Part shown: piece after piece, positions 19,324 through 27,385 of the stretch
How the letters are laid out: the number at the start of each line of letters is the position of its first letter
Numbering within the stretch: the first letter of the stretch is position 1
Assembly: GCA_900318865.1 (NCBI GenBank)
Contig: ONMF01000010.1
Location: 40,680-104,679 of the forward strand
Length of the DNA: 64,000 bases
Origin: an uncultured Prevotellaceae bacterium
GTDB taxonomy: Bacteria; Bacteroidota; Bacteroidia; Bacteroidales; Muribaculaceae
Direction of reading: 5' to 3'
Notes under the pieces: model-generated
Told to the model about the DNA's origin: nothing
The model's input: the letters and a program-made list of their open reading frames with translations, nothing else
Databases searched by the model: none
Position numbers and translations under genes: made by a program

Positions 19324-19961
19324 TGAATGCTCGTCGAAACAGAGTTGTTACCACCTGTGTGGCGGTGCTGGCTGCGGTGCTGTGGCTGGGTGCGCTGCCA
19401 CCGCCGGCCGAGGGCGACTTGGTGTTTGTGCTTTCGGAAAGCGAGAATGCCATCACTGCGGTGACCACCGGCTTCGATTCTTTGCCGGTCGACCATGTGG
19501 CCATCGTGCATCGAATCGGCGGTGACAACGGCCCCCTCTACCTCATTGAGGCGTTGCCACGGAATGGAGTGGTGCTCACTCCGCTGGATTCCTTATTGAA
19601 ACGGACACAGGGCAGGGTGCTGACGGCCCGAGTGACGGGTGTTGACGTTCAGGCCTCGGTGCGTCGTGCGTTGCAATATGTGGGCCGGCCCTACGACTTC
19701 TATTACCAGCCCGCCGACTCGGCCATCTATTGCAGCGAGTTGGTGCAGCTCAGTTATGTCGATAGCACGGGTAACGCCATTTTTCCCACCATCGCCATGA
19801 CCTTTTGCGACCGTCCCGGCCACATTGCCGATTATTGGCAGGAGCACTACCGCCGTGCCGGCCTGCCGGTCCCCGAAGGCGCCCCCGGCACCAACCCCGG
19901 CCACCAGAGCCGCGACCCCCATGTGAGCATAATGAATATTCAATCAGCAACTGAACAATGA
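19317..19961 (+). CDS. YiiX/YebB-like NlpC/P60-superfamily cysteine hydrolase
   Basis: 214-residue exported protein with a hydrophobic N-terminus (VVTTCVAVLAAVLWLGAL). The permuted papain-like fold is recognised by GDLVFVLSES, catalytic-type His in VDHVAIVHRI, the GRPYDFYYQP strand and Cys in IYCSELVQLSY. This family cleaves amide or thioester bonds in cell-wall or lipid substrates. It overlaps lptD by 7 bp (an ATG at 19323 is an alternative start) and overlaps the next gene by 4 bp, so it is likely made together with the LPS-assembly protein. Confidence 0.82.
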   Translation: MVMNARRNRVVTTCVAVLAAVLWLGALPPPAEGDLVFVLSESENAITAVTTGFDSLPVDHVAIVHRIGGDNGPLYLIEALPRNGVVLTPLDSLLKRTQGRVLTARVTGVDVQASVRRALQYVGRPYDFYYQPADSAIYCSELVQLSYVDSTGNAIFPTIAMTFCDRPGHIADYWQEHYRRAGLPVPEGAPGTNPGHQSRDPHVSIMNIQSATEQ

Positions 19962-20932
19962 AAGAAAGAGATAAGAAAATCGACGGGCTGAAGTTCTTGA
20001 TGATATATCTTGTTGTTTTGGCTCATATCCACTACAACGATTATGGTCTACATCTGAATAAGATAATTTTCTCCTTTCACATGCCCGTATTCGTTTTCCT
20101 TTCGGGATATTTCACATCGCTCAACGCCAGCACCACCAAACAAAGGGCTTGGCTGAAGCAGACCTTGATTATCTTCATGTGTGCGCAGTTGGCGCATTGC
20201 GCATTAACCTTGATTTTAAGTTATGTGGCGAGCCGGTTGCATGGTGAGCCATTCAGCACCTCGTTGCTGTCGTGGAAAATGCTGATTGTGCCGGCATTCA
20301 CTTTATGGTATCTCGTTTGCTTAATGTACTGGCGCTTGGTGGTCTGGTCCCTTCCGCGCCGTGTGGGTGGCATCACCCTGTTGATTGTATCCTTGCTGCT
20401 TGCTTTGGCCTCGGGATTTGTTCCCCTTGACCGTGCATTCTCATTCCAACGCGCATTCTCATTCTTCCCGTTTTTCGTGGCTGGAATGATGTTTAAGGAC
20501 AAAAAACTCATGCTGCGATTGGAGCGCATCGGTGTGGGTTATGCTGTTGTGGCGGTGCTGGCCTGCTTGATTGTGGCGCGGCAGTTGCCCATTTATATAC
20601 CGTCTGTTCGCTACGCTGGCTGGCACGATTTAGCATTGCGATGTGCCCAGACGGCTTTGGCTATGATTTTGTGCCTGATGATTTTTCGCTTGTCGCGAAA
20701 AGGCGGATTGGAGTGCCTTGCACGATGGGGAACCTATACGTTGTGGATTTACATAGGCCACTCATTCCTGATTGTCATTTCCCGCAAGGTGTTCGGTCTG
20801 TTGCATATTTCGTTCAATGTGTTTGTGGCCATAGTGGTTGCCGCATTCTTCTGTGCGCTGTTCATCGGTGCCGCTCACTTGTGGCATAAAGTGGCCGGGC
20901 CCCGGCGGGACAGCCTGCCAGTTAAAAGTTGA
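19958..20932 (+). CDS. Membrane acyltransferase (acyltransferase 3 family)
   Basis: 324 residues with about ten hydrophobic segments. The N-terminus KKIDGLKFLMIYLVVLAHIH carries the family's conserved His in the first membrane segment, and IIFSFHMPVFVFLSGYF is the second signature. Such proteins move acetyl or other acyl groups onto surface glycans across the inner membrane. It is third in the lptD-led run with a 4-bp overlap, and its last 11 bp overlap the convergent SGNH gene. The substrate could be LPS or peptidoglycan sugars. Confidence 0.85.
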   Translation: MKERDKKIDGLKFLMIYLVVLAHIHYNDYGLHLNKIIFSFHMPVFVFLSGYFTSLNASTTKQRAWLKQTLIIFMCAQLAHCALTLILSYVASRLHGEPFSTSLLSWKMLIVPAFTLWYLVCLMYWRLVVWSLPRRVGGITLLIVSLLLALASGFVPLDRAFSFQRAFSFFPFFVAGMMFKDKKLMLRLERIGVGYAVVAVLACLIVARQLPIYIPSVRYAGWHDLALRCAQTALAMILCLMIFRLSRKGGLECLARWGTYTLWIYIGHSFLIVISRKVFGLLHISFNVFVAIVVAAFFCALFIGAAHLWHKVAGPRRDSLPVKS

Positions 20933-21731
20933 AAAGTTTAGCGCTTTTCGCCGCCTCGATAATTTTATCGGCAATCATTCTCATCCCCATCTCGTTGGGG
21001 TGCAGCCCGTCGAGAGTGCAACTTTGTATGTCCTGGGCCATCCCGCAATCTTCCATGTCGATGTAGGCCACCTGAAGCGACTCGGCAATTTCCCGGATGG
21101 CGTTGTTGCCCTGCTTGATGGTCCATCCGCTGCGGTTTTTTGTGTTTACACCTTGCTTGCGGGGCAAGATTCCACACAAAATAATGGTTGAGTTGGGATA
21201 TAGCCTTTTTAACTTCCTGACCATCAGCGAGTAAGCGCCACAGACGGTTGTCACCTTGTCCACATCGGTGACGTTGCCTAATGGAATACTTCGGTTCCAA
21301 TCGTTGGTTCCACCTAAAACAAAGATGACATTGGGAACACCATTGCGGGCCAGGCTTGCTATTCGATAGTCGGAATAAAAGAAAGAAATGCTGTCTAATG
21401 CCTGATGGAAGGCAACGGTTGCCCCCGACCACGAAGAATTGGCTATCATCGCCGATTTTGTCTTCTGTCCTAAGATGGCCCACCACATGTTCTTTTTTTC
21501 CATCCGGCTCTGTGAATAATAAGTGGGATAGCCGAGCGGCATGGTACCTGCATAGGTTGAAATGGAATTGCCATAGACGGCGAATGTCCATTTCGGCTGA
21601 GGGTCGAAAATGACCTCCTCTTCGTAGTCAACATGCCCGCATGTCATGGATGAGAAAAGGAGAAACAATAGCAGGTAGCAGGCGCTCAGTCTGATTGTTT
21701 TATTCTTGGGGTTGGTTGCCATGGTGTTCAT
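20922..21731 (-). CDS. SGNH/GDSL hydrolase, exported
   Basis: 269-residue esterase-like protein. The N-terminal hydrophobic segment LSACYLLLFLLFSSMTCG ends in a possible lipobox Cys. SGNH blocks: Ser in VYGNSISTYAG (block I), GGTNDW with Asn (block III), DGLHPNEMG with Asp/His (block V). It probably removes acyl groups from a carbohydrate in the envelope. It is convergent with the membrane acyltransferase, which makes an add/remove pair plausible but unproven. An ATG at 21722 is an alternative start. Confidence 0.83.
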   Translation of the reverse strand: MNTMATNPKNKTIRLSACYLLLFLLFSSMTCGHVDYEEEVIFDPQPKWTFAVYGNSISTYAGTMPLGYPTYYSQSRMEKKNMWWAILGQKTKSAMIANSSWSGATVAFHQALDSISFFYSDYRIASLARNGVPNVIFVLGGTNDWNRSIPLGNVTDVDKVTTVCGAYSLMVRKLKRLYPNSTIILCGILPRKQGVNTKNRSGWTIKQGNNAIREIAESLQVAYIDMEDCGMAQDIQSCTLDGLHPNEMGMRMIADKIIEAAKSAKLFNF

Positions 21732-21821
21732 CTGTGCCGTTCGATTTGTTTAGCACAAAAATACTGTAAAAATATCAATTGGGCAAATCGAAGAATGCCT
21801 CGCCCATGATAAGGAGGTTAT

Positions 21822-21855
21822 AAAAAAGCCACCCGCACGATTGTGGTGGGGTGGC
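21822..21855 (-). terminator. Intrinsic terminator of rpsO
   Basis: On the minus strand, gccaccc ... gggtggc pairs as a stem and is followed by TTTTTT (plus-strand aaaaaa at 21822-21827). It lies 37 bp after the rpsO stop. Confidence 0.75.
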
Positions 21856-21891
21856 CGGAGTTTCGTTTACGCTCTTGCGTGCGGGCGCCGC

Positions 21892-22167
21892 TCATTTGCG
21901 GATACCCAGCTCTTTCTTGGCGATGAGGGCGCGGTAGCGGTTGATGTCTTTGCTTGCCAGATAATCGAGCAGGCGACGGCGTTTACCCACCAGCATCTTC
22001 AGAGCACGTTGAGTCGTATGATCTTTCTTATTGACCTTCAAATGCTCGGTCAAGTGGGAAATACGGTAAGAGAATAATGCAATCTGTGCCTCGGGAGACC
22101 CAGTATCAGTATTGCTGGCACCGTACGTTCCGAAGATCTCTTTCTTCTTTTCTGAATCTAAGTACAT
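21892..22167 (-). CDS. rpsO: 30S ribosomal protein S15
   Basis: 91-residue primary 16S rRNA-binding protein. It shows the family core [40 protein letters not shown] and [20 protein letters not shown]. The length matches the S15 family (about 89). It is a single-gene unit with its own promoter at 22208-22238 and a terminator downstream. Confidence 0.98.
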   Translation of the reverse strand: MYLDSEKKKEIFGTYGASNTDTGSPEAQIALFSYRISHLTEHLKVNKKDHTTQRALKMLVGKRRRLLDYLASKDINRYRALIAKKELGIRK

Positions 22168-22207
22168 TACGTTAATTTTAATGGGTTGTTTTGCAAAAAT
22201 GCGGTTG

Positions 22208-22238
22208 CAAAATTACAAAACTTTTTGTAAACGGCAAT
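22208..22238 (-). promoter_or_regulatory. Bacteroidota-type promoter for rpsO
   Basis: Minus-strand -7 TAATTTTG (22208-22215) with a TTG at 22235-22237 after a 19-nt spacer. The leader would be about 35 nt; no autoregulatory structure was evident. Confidence 0.6.
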
Positions 22239-22254
22239 GGGTTAGACGCTTTTT

Positions 22255-22836
22255 TTATTCATTAGGGTCGATTTTTGTCGTTTCGGGGATGGCAAGCAGG
22301 CTGTGCAGTGCCTCAAATCGCTCGACAGTGGCCGTTCCGAACTTGGCAAGCGACTTTCGCACCCGCTCCAGTGTGCGCGGCGGTTCTTCCAGATGGGTTT
22401 TGGAGAAAAACTTGTCGGCATAGCACACCACTTTCTCCTCGATGGAGATGGGCAGCATGTCGCGGTGGGGCAGTGGCAGCTGCTGGCTGAGGATGTCGTC
22501 AAGCGAGATGCCAGCCCCGGTGTGCCGCTCACACACCAGCGCGTGCCGATAGAGGCCTATGGCTTCGAGCATCTGACGGCCCAAAATGCCGTGGCGGATG
22601 TAAGGCTCGGTGCCGTGGCAGTGGATGGAGGGAGCGTCGGTGTGGATGATGCCCACGTCATGGAGCATGGCCGCCTCGCCGACAAATTCCGTGTCAACGG
22701 GCACACCGCAAGCCAGCAAGTGGTTGCAGATGGCTTGGGCCAAAGCCGTCACTTGCTGGCTGTGTGTTACCAACGTGTGGTATAATGGAGTGCCCGGCTC
22801 GTAATATCGGGCTATTATTTCTAAGCAATCAATCAT
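22255..22836 (-). CDS. HD-domain phosphohydrolase
   Basis: 193-residue HD-superfamily protein with metal-site His in VTHSQQVTALA, the HD pair in AAMLHDVGIIH, and further His in CERHTGAG. The family cleaves phosphate esters, often of nucleotides. The start at 22836 is chosen over 22854 because it makes a 4-bp ATGA overlap with the ilvE stop, implying translational coupling. The substrate is not predictable. The co-expression with branched-chain aminotransferase is probably positional rather than functional. Confidence 0.83.
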   Translation of the reverse strand: MIDCLEIIARYYEPGTPLYHTLVTHSQQVTALAQAICNHLLACGVPVDTEFVGEAAMLHDVGIIHTDAPSIHCHGTEPYIRHGILGRQMLEAIGLYRHALVCERHTGAGISLDDILSQQLPLPHRDMLPISIEEKVVCYADKFFSKTHLEEPPRTLERVRKSLAKFGTATVERFEALHSLLAIPETTKIDPNE

Positions 22837-23861
22837 TCCACAATGGTGACCCATCCGTGCTCGTCGGGGTAATCGCCCCGCTGGATGGCTTGCAGTCGTT
22901 GCATGAGCTTGGTTACCACGGGCCCTGCCACAGCGGGGTCGCCGAAGGTGTAGCTCTTGCCCATGTCGTAGTCGTCAATCTGGCAAATGGGCGCTGCCAC
23001 GGCGGCAGTTCCGCACTCGGCCACCTCGTCCATTACTTCAAGTTCCTCGACCTTCATGGGGCGACATTCCACTTCCAGGCCCATGTCGATGGCGATTTGT
23101 TGCAGGCTCTTGTTGGTGATGGAGGGCAGAATCGAGCCCGACTTGGGCGTGATGTATTTGTTGTCCTTGATGGCAAAGAAATTGGCGGGTCCGCACTCGT
23201 CGATGTAGCGTTTCTCTTTCGGGTCGAGGAATAGCGCGGCCGAGTAGCCGTTGTCCTTGGCACGCTGTGTGGCGCCCATTCCCGCGGCATAGTTTCCGCC
23301 CACTTTCCATCGTCCTGTGCCGCATGGGGCGGCACGGTCGTAGTCGCGATAAATCACCACTCGTGTGGGTTTGAATCCCTGCTTGAAGTAGGGCCCTACG
23401 GGCATCACCATGACCATGAACAGATATTCGTCGGCAGGGCTGACACCTACTCGCGGCGACATACCAATCTCAAGGGGACGGATGTAGAGTGAGCTTCCGC
23501 TGCCGTAGGGCGGGATGAAGCGCTCGTTCATTTTCACCACTTGGGTTATCATTTTCATGAAAAGCTCGTCGGTGATGGGCTCCATCTTGATGCCTCTGGC
23601 GCTTTCCTGAATGCGGTGCGCGTTGTCGAGCGGGCGGAAAATGCGGATGCGCCCATCGGCCCCGCGAAACGCTTTCAGACCCTCGAACACTTCTTGCCCG
23701 TAGTGCAGGCATGTGGCGGCAATGTGAATGTTGAGCGTCTCATCGGTGTGGACCTCAATCTCTCCCCATTTGCCGTCTTTGAAGGTGGCTCGCAGGTTGT
23801 AATCAGTTTTCATGTAGCCGAATGGGAGTTTTTCCCAATCGATGTTTCCTAAATTTTCCAT
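22833..23861 (-). CDS. ilvE: Branched-chain amino acid aminotransferase
   Basis: 342-residue class IV PLP enzyme interconverting Leu, Ile and Val with their 2-oxo acids. It has the eukaryote-like BCAT II form. The Schiff-base Lys is in GTGRWKVGGNYAAG, followed by the substrate loop LYIRPLEIGMSP and the PLP-phosphate region EVAECGTAAVAAP. It is full length and cytoplasmic. It is first in a two-gene unit with the HD protein. Confidence 0.96.
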   Translation of the reverse strand: MENLGNIDWEKLPFGYMKTDYNLRATFKDGKWGEIEVHTDETLNIHIAATCLHYGQEVFEGLKAFRGADGRIRIFRPLDNAHRIQESARGIKMEPITDELFMKMITQVVKMNERFIPPYGSGSSLYIRPLEIGMSPRVGVSPADEYLFMVMVMPVGPYFKQGFKPTRVVIYRDYDRAAPCGTGRWKVGGNYAAGMGATQRAKDNGYSAALFLDPKEKRYIDECGPANFFAIKDNKYITPKSGSILPSITNKSLQQIAIDMGLEVECRPMKVEELEVMDEVAECGTAAVAAPICQIDDYDMGKSYTFGDPAVAGPVVTKLMQRLQAIQRGDYPDEHGWVTIVE

Positions 23862-23893
23862 ATCTCTATAAATTAGTTAAGCATTCTCGTTGG

Positions 23894-24208
23894 TTATAAT
23901 GCTACTTTTTGCGTGATGTTTCCCACCCTGACGATGTAGATTCCGCGTGCTGCGATGCGTAGCTCGTGGATTCCGGCGTTGAGTGTGGCTGAATTCACAC
24001 TTTGCCCCAGGATGGTGAACACCCTGACGGTGATGCGTCGTGGCGTTCGGATTGTGATCACTCCGTTTTTGCCACTGATTTCGATGTCGGTGACGCGTTG
24101 CTCAATGCCGGGTGCAGGAGTCAGTTCCCGCCATTGCATTTGTGCAATAGCGGCATTTCCCGCAGCCATGGCGAGCATCAAAAGCAATATGGCGCACCTT
24201 TTTCTCAT
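23894..24208 (-). CDS. Small exported protein consisting mainly of a T9SS-type sorting-like domain
   Basis: 104 residues. A signal peptide (CAILLLMLAMAAGNAAIAQ) is followed almost at once by a beta-rich domain ending VFTILGQSVNSATLNAG, GIYIVRVGNITQKVAL. This matches the layout of the Por-secretion C-terminal sorting domain, but there is no cargo domain. A -7-like TAACTTTG lies upstream on the minus strand (24226-24233). It may be a remnant of a larger secreted protein or a free-standing tail. The role is unknown. Confidence 0.65.
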   Translation of the reverse strand: MRKRCAILLLMLAMAAGNAAIAQMQWRELTPAPGIEQRVTDIEISGKNGVITIRTPRRITVRVFTILGQSVNSATLNAGIHELRIAARGIYIVRVGNITQKVAL

Positions 24209-24309
24209 CTCATCTATCGAAAGACAAAGTTACAATTTTTTTTGAACAATCCACCATGGAGATCAAAAAAAGAGCCATAAAAATGTAAAAGCATCGTCCG
24301 TGGACCAGC

Positions 24310-25185
24310 TTATCGGCCCGTCAGCGCCTCAAGCCAGTCGCTCAGGTCCTGCAGCATGGCCCGGTGATAACGGAAGTCTTGCTTGATGCCCCAGCCATGC
24401 CCGCCGGTGGGGTATATGTGGATGACGGCGGGGACACCGTTGCGTGTCAACGCCTCAAAGTAGCGCGCCGAGTTGAGGACGGGCACGTCAACGTCGTCGG
24501 CGCTGGCAGCGATAAAGGCCGCGGGGGCGGATGGCGTCACATGGCGCTCGTTGCTGTAGTAGTGAAGCAATTCGGGCGATGGACTCCGGCCCAGAAGATT
24601 GTGGCACGACCATTGATGGGTGACGAGGCTGTCGGTGCTGACGACGGGGTAGAACAGAATCTGGAATGCCGGCGTGAGTGATGCCGGTGCATGAGTTGCC
24701 ACCGTGGTGGCCAGATGGCCTCCGGCCGACGAGCCCATGACGCCTATCTGGCCCGGGTCGATGTGCCACAGGGCGGCATGCTGCCGTGTGAGGCGCATGG
24801 CTTGCAGCAAGTCGTCGGCCGGCACTTGGTGATGCCCGTGCGGCAAGCGGTAGAGCAGTACCAGTGCAGCGATATTGCGGCTGGTGAAGAAATCTTTCCA
24901 TTCAAATCCCTCGTGCTGCATGGCCAGCCCGGCATAGGCTCCACCGGGGCAGATGATGACTGCCCGCGAAGCATCGCTGTGCCCACTTGGCAGGAAAACG
25001 TGGAGTTGTGGCTTCACGTCGTTGGGATTCGCGGGAGCTTGATAGTCCACACCGTTGTCGGCCGGCACTCCGCCGGGCCACAGGTCCAAAACAATGTGCC
25101 GGCCGGCCTGGCCGGTGCCATGGGGTTGCCCTGCCACGGCCAGTGCCGAGAGCAAGACGATAGTGAAAATGCACTGTTTCATCAT
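24310..25185 (-). CDS. Exported alpha/beta hydrolase (esterase)
   Basis: 291-residue secreted esterase/lipase with a signal peptide (CIFTIVLLSALAVAGQ). Catalytic elements: oxyanion region IICPGGAYAGLA, nucleophile elbow VMGSSAGGHLA, acidic residue near ADDVDVPV, and His in YPTGGHGWG. This order is typical of BD-FAE-like and acetyl-xylan esterase-type hydrolases, so a deacylated polysaccharide is a likely substrate. Its promoter (25200-25230) is the first unit of the tandem repeat array upstream. Confidence 0.85.
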   Translation of the reverse strand: MMKQCIFTIVLLSALAVAGQPHGTGQAGRHIVLDLWPGGVPADNGVDYQAPANPNDVKPQLHVFLPSGHSDASRAVIICPGGAYAGLAMQHEGFEWKDFFTSRNIAALVLLYRLPHGHHQVPADDLLQAMRLTRQHAALWHIDPGQIGVMGSSAGGHLATTVATHAPASLTPAFQILFYPVVSTDSLVTHQWSCHNLLGRSPSPELLHYYSNERHVTPSAPAAFIAASADDVDVPVLNSARYFEALTRNGVPAVIHIYPTGGHGWGIKQDFRYHRAMLQDLSDWLEALTGR

Positions 25186-25199
25186 TTTTTAGTTTTGGA

Positions 25200-25230
25200 C
25201 AAAGTTACGAATAAGCGAGTGCAGAACAAA
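25200..25230 (-). promoter_or_regulatory. Promoter of the esterase gene inside repeat unit 1
   Basis: Minus-strand -33 TTTG (25227-25230), 19-nt spacer, -7 TAACTTTG (25200-25207). The same 31-bp sequence, nearly unchanged, precedes the genes at 54459 and 56523. Confidence 0.78.
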
Positions 25231-25531
25231 ATGAGAAACGCAGTTTTTCATTTTTTATGCCGAGCGGGAGTAACTTCGGCGAAAGCCAACGTTACGAATA
25301 AGCGAGTGCAGAACAAAATGAGAAACGCAGTTTTTCATTTTTTATGCCGAGCGGGAGTAACTTGGGCGCAGCCAACGTTACGAATAAGCGAGTGCAGAAC
25401 AAAATGAGAAACGCAGTTTTTCATTTTTTATGCCGAGCGAGAGTAACTTCGGCGAAAGCCAACGTTACGAATAAGCGAGTGCAGAACCAAATTTATTTGA
25501 GTTATGCCGAGCGGGAGTAACTTCGGCGCTG
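25204..25531 (-). repeat. Tandem array of a promoter-bearing repeat, 3 units of 86-87 bp plus a divergent copy
   Basis: Copies start at 25204, 25291, 25377 and 25464 (spacing 87, 86, 87). Each reads, on the minus strand, a segment beginning gccgaagttactcccgctcgg, then a cattttg -33 region and a -7 region. Unit 1 has an intact TAACTTTG -7; the others read TAACGTTG and may be weak or dead. The fourth copy differs in its central part (aaatttatttgagttatg). A further copy lies at 28650-28749. Confidence 0.88.
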
Positions 25532-25532
25532 G

Positions 25533-25579
25533 GTGGCAGTTCCCCCTCAAGGTAGAGTGAAGGGCTACGGGTAGGCGAG
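25533..25579. repeat. Direct repeat C, left copy, flanking the methylase island
   Basis: About 47 bp beginning gtggcag and ending ggctacgggtaggcgag. A degenerate copy in the same orientation is found at 28592-28641 on the other side of the methylase/DUF262 genes. The stretch from here to 25680 has no gene; it is GC-rich repeat-like sequence. Confidence 0.6.
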
Positions 25580-25679
25580 CGTAGCTCGGGAGCCATGAAG
25601 TGCTCGCAACCGAACGGGAGCCCGGATGGCAAGCGTAGCGCAGCAATGTGGCTCGGAGGGCCGGGGACGAGTGCCCAAA

Positions 25680-25806
25680 TCTCCCCCTAAGTTAGGGGGA
25701 GTGGCCCGTAGGGCCGAGGGAGTGTGTCACCCGGCATCGCCGGCACCCGTGCAGGGCTGACACACTTCTCCGTCGCTCCGCGCCACCTCCCAACTTGGGA
25801 GAGGAG
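25680..25806. repeat. 126-bp imperfect palindrome, MITE- or REP-like
   Basis: The left arm (ctccccctaagttaggg..., 25681-25732) pairs with the right arm (25753-25805, ending cttgggagaggag) over about 50 bp with few gaps, around a short GC-rich loop. Transcribed from either strand it would fold to one long hairpin. It contains no reading frame. The arms each also contain a small palindrome (ctccccctaagttagggggag). Confidence 0.75.
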
Positions 25807-25894
25807 TTGAGATTTCCCCTCTAAAATTGCCTTTGTGAGGCTATTACCGCGCAGTGCATTTTGGCACACATATTATTTTTAAATGGTGATTATG

Positions 25895-26259
25895 CTTGTT
25901 TCTTAGATATTTTGTTTAACTTTGCGATTGAGTTGTGGGCCGCCATAGAGATGGGATTTTGCTCACAATGACATAAAATAATAAAACGAAAGCATTCGCT
26001 ATTATTTCGCGTTCAGCCAAAAGCGTCGCAAACTTTAAAAGGCATAACAAGCACGAAAATAATAGTGCGGTAAGTACGTATAGGACTTACTGTCTCGTGA
26101 ATATAGCAATGCTCACGCTTGGGCGTGATGCATTCTTATTTACGGGACAGAGGTGCCATGCGACGCTACCTCTTGCTGAACGGATAAGGTGTATCGCGCC
26201 TTTTCCTGTTTCGGCGTGATTGATAGTTGAATGCCGAGAAAATCGACTGTCAATCAATT
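25895..26259 (+). ncRNA. Promoter and structured leader RNA ahead of the methylase gene
   Basis: A promoter-like TTG/18 nt/TAACTTTG ends at 25924, giving a leader of about 330 nt before the methylase ATG. From 26070 four hairpins follow in a row: GTAAGT/ACTTAC (26070-26090); a long one with outer arm TGTCTCGTGAATA (26091-26103) paired, with two G-U pairs, to TATTTACGGGACA (26137-26149) and inner arm AATGC-CACGC/GCGTG-GCATT; AGAGGT/ACCTCT (26149-26173); GGATAAGG/CCTTTTCC (26182-26206). No known RNA family was recognised. It could be a cis-regulator or a separate small RNA. Confidence 0.5.
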
Positions 26260-27381
26260 ATGGCGAATCAGAATTTATCAAATGCCAAGACTGCGAAGAA
26301 CGACGAATTCTATACGCAGTATGCCGACATCCAGAAGGAAATCAACGCCTATCTCGACTACGACCCCCATGTGTTTCGTGGCAAGACGGTGCTTCTGCCG
26401 TGCGACGACCCTGAGTGGAGCAACTTCACCAAGTTCTTTGCGCAGAACTTTGAACTGCTCGGACTGAAAAAACTGATTTCCACCAGTTATGCCCCCGAGA
26501 GCAAGAATTATAAGATTCCTTACCAGCCCACGCTCTTTGAGACCGTTCAACCCTATTACAGCCCCGACAAGACCAAGACACACGGTAAAATCTTTGTCCT
26601 GGAGCGTGACATCACCGGCGATAACCGCATCAACATCGACGACCTGGAATGGCAATACCTTGAGGGCGATGGCGACTTCCGCAGCAAGGAGATTCGTGCC
26701 CTGCGCGACGAGGCCGACATCATTGTCACCAACCCACCATTTTCGCTGTTCCGAGAGTTTGTCGCTTGGTTAATGGAAGCCGATAAGAAGTTCATTATCA
26801 TTGGGAATATGAATGCCATTACCTATAAGGAAATATTTCCATTGATAAAGGAGAATAAAATGTGGATGGGCAATGGATTTCAAAGTGGCAACGCATATTT
26901 CAGGGTAATGATGCTTAAAGAATATGCAAATGGTGTCTATGACTCAGAAACAGGTCTTGTAAAGTTTAGGAACTGCTGTTGGTTCACGAATCTTGATCAT
27001 GGTCGTCGTCATGAGCCGTTACGCCTAATGACCATGGCCGAGAATTTCAAGCATAGCAAACATAAAGAGATAAGAGGCCGTAAAGAATATATCAAGTACG
27101 ATAATTATGATGCGATAGAAGTTCCATTCACCGATGCCATACCTTCGGATTATGAGGGTGCGATGGGCGTTCCAAAATCATTTATTGATAAATATTGTCC
27201 TGAGCAGTTTGAAATTATAGGTGTTGCAGAAGGAGATTCAGGTAAAGAACTTGGTTTAAAGCCTTTTGATAGAGAATTAAAGAAACTAAACCCAAGTCTC
27301 CGTGATGGGCAACTTTATTATAAGGAAAATGGCATACCAAAAAAGCCATATGCAAGAATTTTAATCCGCAAAAAGCAGTAA
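26260..27381 (+). CDS. EcoRI-family adenine-specific DNA methyltransferase
   Basis: 373-residue N6-adenine methylase. The N-terminus [20 protein letters not shown] and the catalytic NPPF motif (Asn158-Phe161 in [14 protein letters not shown]) fit the EcoRI methylase family. ATG 26260 is preferred to an upstream in-frame TTG at 26227, since the family start aligns there. The first half has GC-rich codons like the host; from about 26780 to the end codons are clearly AT-rich, so the gene looks mosaic. It lies 4 bp before the DUF262-HNH gene and is probably the modification half of a defence pair. Confidence 0.88.
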   Translation: MANQNLSNAKTAKNDEFYTQYADIQKEINAYLDYDPHVFRGKTVLLPCDDPEWSNFTKFFAQNFELLGLKKLISTSYAPESKNYKIPYQPTLFETVQPYYSPDKTKTHGKIFVLERDITGDNRINIDDLEWQYLEGDGDFRSKEIRALRDEADIIVTNPPFSLFREFVAWLMEADKKFIIIGNMNAITYKEIFPLIKENKMWMGNGFQSGNAYFRVMMLKEYANGVYDSETGLVKFRNCCWFTNLDHGRRHEPLRLMTMAENFKHSKHKEIRGRKEYIKYDNYDAIEVPFTDAIPSDYEGAMGVPKSFIDKYCPEQFEIIGVAEGDSGKELGLKPFDRELKKLNPSLRDGQLYYKENGIPKKPYARILIRKKQ

Positions 27382-27385
27382 AGAT

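Noticed and set aside
25204..25531. CRISPR array
   Set aside because: Repeats are 86-87 bp in direct contact with no unique spacers, and no cas gene is in the window.
26065..26260. Group II intron (GTGCG start)
   Set aside because: A GTGCG occurs at 26065-26069 but there is no domain V hairpin or reverse transcriptase, and the leader runs directly into the methylase gene.
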